From NCBI GenBank assembly GCA_001771055.1, contig MESS01000103.1, positions 1,417-8,216 of the forward strand: 6,800 nucleotides of DNA, read 5' to 3'. Below, in pieces: positions 1-6,172 of this stretch. Each line of letters starts with the position of its first letter. The first letter of the stretch is position 1. The notes below the pieces were generated by a model that saw nothing but the letters and a program-made list of their open reading frames with translations, had not been told where the DNA came from and ran no database searches. A program made the translations under genes and the position numbers. Origin of the DNA: Caldithrix sp. RBG_13_44_9. Lineage in GTDB: Bacteria; Calditrichota; Calditrichia; RBG-13-44-9.

Positions 1-2960
1 GTAATTCGTTCAAATCAGGTGCGTTAACGTTTTTTCTCTCCTTGCTTATGCTGGTGACTGCCATGGCAGACGGCGGTAAAATTGCCGGTAGGGTGACGGC
101 GGTTGAAAACGGTGAGGCCCTTATCGGTGCTAATGTGGTGATTGAAGGTACCAGTATGGGAGCGGCCTCAGATGAAGACGGGTTTTATTTCATCATCAAT
201 GTTCCCATCGGCACTTACACCGTGCAGGTAATGGAGATCGGGTATGCCACTCTGGTTCAACAGAAGGTGGAAGTGAATATCAACCAGACAACTACTCTGA
301 ATTTTGAAATGAAACAGGAAGCGATTTCTGGCGAGATGATTGTGGTCGAAGCACAAAGGCCGTTGATCCAGATGGACGTATCTTCCAGCCAGAAAATTAT
401 TACCGGTCAGTCAATTGAAGAAAGACCGCTCTCAAATCTGGAAGAGATCTTAGCCGCTGAAGCCGGCATATCCCTCACCGCCTCAGCTGATGGAAGCGGT
501 TTATTGGTTCGAGGTGGTGGCCTGAATGAGACCGATATTGTGGTGGATGGATTGTCCACCCGCAATGAACGGAATCAGCAGCCCATGACCACCATCAATC
601 TTACTGCAGTCAAGGAAATTGAGGTGTTGACCGGTGGATTTAATGCGGAGTATGGAGACATTCGTTCTGGTATGATCAGTGTGGTGAGTACCGAAGGCAG
701 TCTGAATAAATATTCTGCCAAGATCGATTCCCGTATCAGCCCTCCGGCACGCAAGCATTTTGGTCCCAGCCCATTCAGTACCGAGGGACCATTCTGGAAA
801 GTATATGCCGGAACGGATGCCATGACCGGGGTCAGCCAGGAGATGGTAGACAATGGTGAGTATCCTTTTGCCTTTGTCGGTTGGAATGAGGTTGCCCGTC
901 AATTCTTATCCGATCCTGATCCTAGTAATGACATTACTCCCCAGGAAGGGCTGGAGATCTGGAAATGGCAGCATCGGATCCGTGAATATGCCGATAAACC
1001 GGATTATATCATTGATGCTACCTTCAGTGGACCCATTCCAAAGACACCGGTCGCATTTATGCTCTCTCAACGATACGAAGATCTGCAGTTGGTCTATCCC
1101 TTGAGCCGGAATAATTCTGTTGCCAGTTCGACTTTATTAAAACTGACTACCCATATCACTCCGCAGATGAAACTCTCCTTTAATAACTCCTACATTCTGC
1201 AGCGGGGAGTCAGTGGTTCGATGTATGAAGATACCAATGGCATGATCACCGGAACCCGCGAAGGTTCCCAGTATGCCCAGAATTATCTGCTGAAGATCTA
1301 TATGTGGCACGATGCCAACTTCAATCCGATTGAGGTCCGGCAATACCGTGGCGGGCTCACCTTAAACCATGTGATCAGTTCCAAGATGTTTTATGATTTC
1401 AACCTTGAGTACGTCCAGTACAGTACCCGTCAGGAACCTATCGGTAATCGAGATACCACCGGTATCAAAAAGATCGGCGATAAATGGTACGACGAAGCAC
1501 CCTGGGGATATTATGGTAGTGATTTTACCGGAAGTGTTACTGAACAGTATGATATCCTGGGTGAATTCCTGATGTCCGGTGGTGGTCGTGGTCGTGATCA
1601 TTCTAAGTACAATGGAGTAAAGGCGTCTTTTGATTTTGTTTCTCAGATCAACCGAAATAACGAGGTCAAAACCGGCATCAGTTTGTCCTATAATTATTTC
1701 CAGGAACGCCGGGAAATCAACCATTCGTATACCACTCAGCCTTACGAGGAAGCCCCCGCCCGCTGGTGGTATTATGACGAGAAACCTTTAAAATTAGGTC
1801 TTTATATCCAGGATAAACTGGAATACAAAGGAATGATTGCCAATCTTGGATTGCGGGCGGATTATCTGGCCCCTGGTCAAAATCCCTATAACTTGGATCC
1901 GCAATTTATTTTTGATAATAATCCTTATACCAATGCCAATTTCATGGCCAATGGTAACAGTTTTGATCAGTACCGGAAATCAACCGGTGGATACAAACTC
2001 TATTGGAGTCCCCGCCTGGGTGTCTCCCATCCGGTAACGTCGACCAGTAAGATCTTCTTTAATTATGGTCACTTTTTCCAGCCTCCGGTAAATGATCAGC
2101 TCTACGCCGTCAAGGGTCAGACGACTTCCAATTCGGCGCTTATACCAAATCTGGAAACCAACTGGCCGAAAACGATTTCCTATGAAGTGGGAATCGAGAA
2201 GAGTTTCTCCCGCGATTATCTGGTCCGCTTCATGGGTTACTACAAAGATGTGAGCGACCAGCTCAGTGAGCAGAATATCATCTCTTATAACAATGTGAGT
2301 GATATCGGTACTACTGCTAATAACAGCTATGCTGATATCCGTGGCCTGGAATTGCGGCTGGAAAAAAGGGTAGGACGCTGGTGGTATGGCTGGATGAATT
2401 TTGAATATGGGGTGAGAAGTACCGGTTATACCGGTTTACGGTATATTTATGAGGACCCTCAATTAGCCAAACAAGAACGGGAAACCACAAACCAAAATCG
2501 CGGCTGGCCGACTCCGGCAGTCAATTTTAATCTCACCTTTACCACCTCGCGAAGTTACGGGATGTTCTTAGGTGACTGGCGTTTCACCTGGCTGCAGGAA
2601 TGGTCCGATGGCGGAAAGGAATTATTGAATCCTGATGCTCTGTTGAGTGAACAGCATTATGCCGATGTGATTGATTACTGGAATACCGATATTTTATTGG
2701 AAAAACGGTTTGAGATCACCCAGGTACGTTTTAGTGTATTCATGCAGGTTTACAATCTTTTCAATTACAAAGGATTTGTCAATCCCCAGTACTGGAACAG
2801 TTATGTCGGTTCGCTCCATTTCCCATGGGAGCAGGGTGAACAGAAAGGAAATGATAAACTGGGCGACTATAAACAGGATTATATAAATATCGGCTGGTAT
2901 TCCTGGAACCAGTTTATTAATCCCAGAGATATCTTTTTTGGTCTGAGATTTCAACTTTAA
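1..2960 (+). CDS. TonB-dependent outer-membrane receptor with carboxypeptidase-regulatory-like N-terminal domain (5' end outside window)
   Basis: Import channel of the outer membrane, energised by TonB-ExbBD; substrate unknown. The reading frame is open to the left edge (first whole codon at 3). Upstream of the internal TTG (42) and ATG (48) it already encodes a Lys followed by a hydrophobic run ending in AMA before Asp, i.e. a signal peptide, so the real start lies left of the window. Domains in order: carboxypeptidase-regulatory-like beta-sandwich (about 78-311), a TonB-box-like stretch MIVVEA (336-353), and a plug (about 369-701) with the RGGG...DIVVDG and GGFNAEYGD...G motifs. The rest is a Tyr/Trp/Asn-rich 22-strand-type barrel, including a VYNLFNYKGF segment near the C-terminus and a final strand ending FGLRFQL. 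About 985 residues are visible, without any cysteine, as is common for outer-membrane barrels. It is the first visible gene of a probable operon; the next gene follows after 50 bases. No SusD-like partner is seen, so calling it SusC would go too far. Family call is very secure; substrate is not. Confidence 0.95.
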   Translation, partial: NSFKSGALTFFLSLLMLVTAMADGGKIAGRVTAVENGEALIGANVVIEGTSMGAASDEDGFYFIINVPIGTYTVQVMEIGYATLVQQKVEVNINQTTTLNFEMKQEAISGEMIVVEAQRPLIQMDVSSSQKIITGQSIEERPLSNLEEILAAEAGISLTASADGSGLLVRGGGLNETDIVVDGLSTRNERNQQPMTTINLTAVKEIEVLTGGFNAEYGDIRSGMISVVSTEGSLNKYSAKIDSRISPPARKHFGPSPFSTEGPFWKVYAGTDAMTGVSQEMVDNGEYPFAFVGWNEVARQFLSDPDPSNDITPQEGLEIWKWQHRIREYADKPDYIIDATFSGPIPKTPVAFMLSQRYEDLQLVYPLSRNNSVASSTLLKLTTHITPQMKLSFNNSYILQRGVSGSMYEDTNGMITGTREGSQYAQNYLLKIYMWHDANFNPIEVRQYRGGLTLNHVISSKMFYDFNLEYVQYSTRQEPIGNRDTTGIKKIGDKWYDEAPWGYYGSDFTGSVTEQYDILGEFLMSGGGRGRDHSKYNGVKASFDFVSQINRNNEVKTGISLSYNYFQERREINHSYTTQPYEEAPARWWYYDEKPLKLGLYIQDKLEYKGMIANLGLRADYLAPGQNPYNLDPQFIFDNNPYTNANFMANGNSFDQYRKSTGGYKLYWSPRLGVSHPVTSTSKIFFNYGHFFQPPVNDQLYAVKGQTTSNSALIPNLETNWPKTISYEVGIEKSFSRDYLVRFMGYYKDVSDQLSEQNIISYNNVSDIGTTANNSYADIRGLELRLEKRVGRWWYGWMNFEYGVRSTGYTGLRYIYEDPQLAKQERETTNQNRGWPTPAVNFNLTFTTSRSYGMFLGDWRFTWLQEWSDGGKELLNPDALLSEQHYADVIDYWNTDILLEKRFEITQVRFSVFMQVYNLFNYKGFVNPQYWNSYVGSLHFPWEQGEQKGNDKLGDYKQDYINIGWYSWNQFINPRDIFFGLRFQL

Positions 2961-2994
2961 ATTAATTGGGTGATTTAATGATATGTGGATCTTT

Positions 2995-3002
2995 TAGGAG
3001 GT
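2995..3002 (+). promoter_or_regulatory. Shine-Dalgarno site deciding the start at 3011
   Basis: TAGGAGGT is a near-perfect anti-16S match, with 8 bases between it and the ATG at 3011. A closer ATG at 3004 lies in another frame and only 1 base from this site, so it is not a usable start. The 50-base gap (2961-3010) otherwise shows no hairpin with a T-tract and no convincing promoter, which supports read-through from the receptor gene. Confidence 0.8.
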
Positions 3003-3010
3003 AATGGCAG

Positions 3011-5065
3011 ATGAAATATCTAAAAAATCTTACTTTTTACGAGCTCTCCCTGCGCTGGGTGGTGCTGTTCTGCCTGCTGATCTTCAGCGGTCTGGCGGTG
3101 GGGCAGACCCGCACTCACGATGTGGGTGATTATAAATACCGGGTGGAAGCTAATGACTACATCAATACCAATGAAGTGGACCCAACCGGGGAGTGGCCAC
3201 AGGACCATTTCCGCTATGGTACTATCGTGTTTTATCACTGCGGATGTACCGTCGGGAAATGGATCGATGCCCAGGGAGTAGAACACACCAAGGAAAACTT
3301 TTTCTATCCCGGGTATAATGAAGAAGAACCCTATGGGATCAAAGAATATCGCCGCTTTGCCCCCCCCAAGGTATATGTTTTTTCTGAAGGAGTGCTTCTG
3401 GAGTCTTCACGTCCCTATGACGGTGAAATTGATCCCAATCTACCGGCTGACCAGATGATCGAAGTAAGATATAAAAAGGATCCGGGCTTCGATGTCCTGA
3501 AGAGATCTTACGCTTTCTCCAATCAAGAATATGATGACTTTATCATCATGTATACTCGTTATCTGGTCACTTTTGACTGGGATCAGGATCCAGAACCCGA
3601 TACCGATACCGGCCAGACTCTGGAAAATGTTTATTTCTTCGTCGGTTATAGCAATCAGACCGCTGAAGGAACCTATATCACCTGGAACCGCTGGTATGAA
3701 GAAGCTCAGGATGACTGGGCAACTTATGAAACCTTCTCACCGACGGCTGGCAGAGAACTTGCGATCTCCTATGCCTGGGATGGTGATCATCCGGAGTGGA
3801 CCGAGTTTGAACCTGGCGGACCTGCTTTCGATGATACCGGTGATCCCCGCTTTGCAGTAGGTGAGGGTGGTGATTCAGAGATGCCTTCGGCTGAATTAGT
3901 TTCCAACGCCTATGCCGGTTTTGCCGCTCTGCATGTGGATACTTCCCCAACCGATAAAAGCGACTGGCTGAGTCAACCCCTTTCCATCATGGCTAATATG
4001 AGTATTTACAATGTCTGGGATGAAGATTTTACCGGATATACCACAGTGTGGGACTGGGCTGCCTCCGGTTACCGGCAAACGGTACAGGATCAGGCCGGCT
4101 GGCCGGATGATCCCATGGACCAGCTGGATGAGTTCGCCTTCCAGGCTTATGGTCCTTATAACCTGACTCTGGGCGACTCCATCGTGATCGTTTATGCGGT
4201 AGGAGCAAACGGTATTTCCCGTGATTTAGCGATCTCCAAGGGTCTGGAATGGCGCAGCTGGTATCGTGGGGAAGCCGGAGCTACTTTTAACGATGATGCC
4301 AAGAATGATCTGCTGGCTACCGGTAAGGATTCGCTGTTTCAGTCCATGGATCGGGCTTTGGAGGCCTGGAATAATGGTCTGGATATCCCGGATCCATTAC
4401 CGGCTCCCAATCTAAATGTTACTTCAGGTCCTAACGTCATTTACCTGGATTGGAATTGGGAAGACATTACCACTGACATTCAGAATATAGAAAGTATCAA
4501 TATTTATCGGAAAGTGGGCAATTTTCTGGTCGACGAGTATGATGAACTTAATGCGAGTGGTGTTCATGTATTGTGGGAACTGATCGACTCTGTCCCAGGT
4601 GATGTGACAAGCTGGGCCGACAGTAACGCCGTCCGTGGGTATCCATATCATTATACAGTTACTGCCGTTGATAATGCTGGTCTGGAAAGCTCCAAATATG
4701 CCAACCGTTCGGAAATTGCTGCTTTCGCCTTTGCACCTGGAGCCGATAACACCAACCAGATCCGGATTGTGCCCAATCCATTTATCGCTGGCGGTGCCGA
4801 TTTCAACTTCCCGGGTCAATATAAAGATGATCTGTTGTTTGTAAATCTTCCGCCGTATTGCACGTTACGGATTTACACCGTAACCGGGGATCTGATCAAG
4901 ACCATCGAACATCAGACCGGTAGTGCTGATGAACGCTGGGATCAGGTCACTGCATCTAACCAGAAAATTGCCAGCGGGGTCTATATCCTGCAAATCGATA
5001 ATGCCCAGGATCTGGATCGGAATTCATTGCCAGGGGCGATAGAAAAATTTGTAGTGGTACGTTAA
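3011..5065 (+). CDS. Secreted multidomain protein with FN3-like module and Por-secretion (T9SS)/FlgD-like C-terminal tail
   Basis: Exported protein of unknown function, 684 residues. Residues 1 to about 31 form a signal peptide: basic start, hydrophobic core VVLFCLLIFSGLAVG, cleavage near Gly31/Gln32. Residues 32 to about 460 match no domain I can name. This part is rich in Trp, Tyr and Asp, carries a tight HCGC motif (76-79), an Asp-rich stretch (189-199) and an AWDGDHP...DDTGDP segment (255-279). Residues about 463-573 look like a fibronectin-III fold: PAPNLNV start, INIYRKV, a YPYHYTVTAVDNAG strand. Residues about 583-684 resemble the T9SS type A sorting domain: IVPNPF, LRIYTVTGDLIKTI, ASGVYILQI, final EKFVVVR. 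Trp643 and the insert at 664-677 also recall FlgD-Ig-like folds. It sits between a TonB receptor and a PorV-like gene, consistent with surface delivery. It could be a binding protein or an enzyme; no catalytic motif was recognised. An 8-C run lies at 3360-3367. Confidence 0.9.
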   Translation: MKYLKNLTFYELSLRWVVLFCLLIFSGLAVGQTRTHDVGDYKYRVEANDYINTNEVDPTGEWPQDHFRYGTIVFYHCGCTVGKWIDAQGVEHTKENFFYPGYNEEEPYGIKEYRRFAPPKVYVFSEGVLLESSRPYDGEIDPNLPADQMIEVRYKKDPGFDVLKRSYAFSNQEYDDFIIMYTRYLVTFDWDQDPEPDTDTGQTLENVYFFVGYSNQTAEGTYITWNRWYEEAQDDWATYETFSPTAGRELAISYAWDGDHPEWTEFEPGGPAFDDTGDPRFAVGEGGDSEMPSAELVSNAYAGFAALHVDTSPTDKSDWLSQPLSIMANMSIYNVWDEDFTGYTTVWDWAASGYRQTVQDQAGWPDDPMDQLDEFAFQAYGPYNLTLGDSIVIVYAVGANGISRDLAISKGLEWRSWYRGEAGATFNDDAKNDLLATGKDSLFQSMDRALEAWNNGLDIPDPLPAPNLNVTSGPNVIYLDWNWEDITTDIQNIESINIYRKVGNFLVDEYDELNASGVHVLWELIDSVPGDVTSWADSNAVRGYPYHYTVTAVDNAGLESSKYANRSEIAAFAFAPGADNTNQIRIVPNPFIAGGADFNFPGQYKDDLLFVNLPPYCTLRIYTVTGDLIKTIEHQTGSADERWDQVTASNQKIASGVYILQIDNAQDLDRNSLPGAIEKFVVVR

Positions 5066-5074
5066 TTTTTAGCA

Positions 5075-5093
5075 GCGTTTATTGTGAAAACGC
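5075..5093 (+). repeat. Small perfect inverted repeat between genes (GCGTTT / AAACGC)
   Basis: GCGTTT (5075-5080) and AAACGC (5088-5093) are exact reverse complements around a 7-base loop. The hairpin ends 7 bases before the next gene's Shine-Dalgarno site. No T-tract follows on either strand, so it is not an intrinsic terminator. It could be a weak mRNA processing or stability element, but a 6-bp stem can easily arise by chance. Confidence 0.3.
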
Positions 5094-5100
5094 ATCACTT

Positions 5101-5106
5101 AGGAGA
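5101..5106 (+). promoter_or_regulatory. Shine-Dalgarno site for the PorV-like gene
   Basis: AGGAGA lies 5 bases before the ATG at 5112, fixing this start. The 46-base gap after the preceding stop codon (TAA, 5063-5065) has no promoter-like sequence that I can recognise. Confidence 0.75.
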
Positions 5107-5111
5107 TAAAA

Positions 5112-6113
5112 ATGACTCGAAAAAATAAAATAGTAATTCTGGTTTTGCTTTTCATTTTCTGCCTCAGTTTGAACATTCAGGCAGAAAATCTGAAAAAAAT
5201 TGCCCAGACCGGTATGAAATGGCTTTCAATACCGATCGGAGCCAGAGGCGCAGCCCTCGGTGGGGCCTACACCGCCATGTCGGATGATATCACCTCCATT
5301 TTCTGGAATCCGGCCGGGATTGCTTATACCGAAGGTGGCCACGTATTCCTGAATCAAACCAAATGGATTGCTGATATCAATGTGAATGTCGGTGCCTTAA
5401 CCTACCAGTATAAGAACTGGGGAGTAATCGGTCTGAGTTATGCTGCGGCGGATTGGGGAACATTGCATGGAACGCAGCTGGCTAACAATGCTCAGGGGTT
5501 TGAGGAAACCGGAGATTTCTCACCCACCAATTGGGCTCTGGGCTTTTCTTATGCCCGGAAAATATCAGATGCCTTTGCCCTAGGTGGAAATGTCAAGTAT
5601 CTGTATGAAAAACTGGGAGCCGGCAATATAGGAAATTTTGGAACTGATCCCGATGAATTCACTGCCAAAATGAATCTCTTTGCCTTCGATGTGGGAACTT
5701 ACTACTACACCGGATTCAAAGATCTTCGTTTCGCTATGTCCTTTCAGAATTTTTCTGCAGAAAAGAAATACCGGACCGAACAATTCCCCTTACCGCTTAC
5801 TTTTAAGTTCGGGGTGGCAATGGATATGTTCCAGTTCATCAATGAAGAATCCAATCATCATGCGATGTTTGCGATCGATGCTATCCATCCCCGTGACTAT
5901 TCCGAGCGCCTGCATTTTGGCCTGGAATACAGCTTCAGGAATATGGTTTTCCTGAGAGGCGGGTATAAAACCAACTATGATGAGGAAGATCTGTCACTGG
6001 GTGCCGGTTTGCATTATGGCCTGGGCGGCCTGGCTTTTACTCTCGATTACGGCTATGTTATGTTTAAAAATTTCGACGCAGTGCAGATGTTCTCATTTGA
6101 TTTCCAGTTTTAA
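5112..6113 (+). CDS. PorV/PorQ-family outer-membrane beta-barrel protein
   Basis: Outer-membrane barrel protein of 333 residues, a usual length for the family. Residues 1-24 are a signal peptide (basic RKNK, hydrophobic core, cleavage after IQA). The mature N-terminus has the family signature: GARGAALGGAYTA (43-55) followed by SDDITSIFWNPAGIA (57-71), a motif also found in FadL-like barrels. Alternating aromatic and hydrophobic strands follow, and the protein ends in FSFDFQF, a typical barrel-assembly C-terminal signal with a final Phe. The only Cys is in the signal peptide. In type IX secretion, PorV (LptO) binds tailed cargo leaving the translocon and takes it to the cell-surface attachment complex, while PorQ has a related structure. 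Because it sits directly after a gene for a tailed secreted protein, a dedicated carrier role is plausible but unproven; a porin or FadL-like transport role is the alternative. The gene ends in tandem stops, TAA then TGA (6111-6116). Family call is strong; PorV versus PorQ versus another paralogue is not resolved. Confidence 0.9.
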   Translation: MTRKNKIVILVLLFIFCLSLNIQAENLKKIAQTGMKWLSIPIGARGAALGGAYTAMSDDITSIFWNPAGIAYTEGGHVFLNQTKWIADINVNVGALTYQYKNWGVIGLSYAAADWGTLHGTQLANNAQGFEETGDFSPTNWALGFSYARKISDAFALGGNVKYLYEKLGAGNIGNFGTDPDEFTAKMNLFAFDVGTYYYTGFKDLRFAMSFQNFSAEKKYRTEQFPLPLTFKFGVAMDMFQFINEESNHHAMFAIDAIHPRDYSERLHFGLEYSFRNMVFLRGGYKTNYDEEDLSLGAGLHYGLGGLAFTLDYGYVMFKNFDAVQMFSFDFQF

Positions 6114-6160
6114 TGACTGATTTTAATAACGGAATTCAAATGAAATGTGTTTAATAAAAT

Positions 6161-6165
6161 GGAGG
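6161..6165 (+). promoter_or_regulatory. Shine-Dalgarno site for the lipoprotein gene
   Basis: GGAGG lies 7 bases before the ATG at 6173. The 59-base gap (6114-6172) is AT-rich and shows no hairpin plus T-tract, so the upstream transcript probably continues into this gene. An ATG at 6159 overlapping the site gives only five codons before a stop. Confidence 0.75.
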
Positions 6166-6172
6166 ATAAAGC

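Noticed and set aside
501..902. Minus-strand open frames within the receptor gene (133 aa at 501-902, 92 aa at 575-853, 120 aa at 1362-1724)
   Set aside because: They lie fully inside a well-supported receptor gene, show no recognisable domains and read as low-credibility translations; they are shadows of the sense codon use.
1577..1597. Gly/Arg codon repeat (GGT/CGT) in the receptor
   Set aside because: A short loop-type Gly-Gly-Gly-Arg-Gly-Arg stretch in one barrel protein; too short and irregular for a tandem-repeat call.
2421..2436. Short direct repeat ACCGGTT and frequent ACCGGT hexamers across the window
   Set aside because: They fall in coding sequence, mostly at Thr-Gly codon pairs, and are explained by codon preference rather than a repeat element.
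3004..3006. ATG just upstream of the secreted-protein gene
   Set aside because: Out of frame with the gene and only 1 base from the Shine-Dalgarno sequence, too close for initiation.
2961..3010. Possible promoter (TTG-like box followed by AT-rich sequence) between receptor and secreted-protein genes
   Set aside because: Spacing between candidate boxes is too short for a sigma-70 type promoter, and no Bacteroidetes-type TAnnTTTG box is present.
4424..4819. Minus-strand 131-codon open frame opposite the FN3-like and tail region
   Set aside because: Entirely antisense to a gene with clear domain structure; no motif or credible start context was seen.
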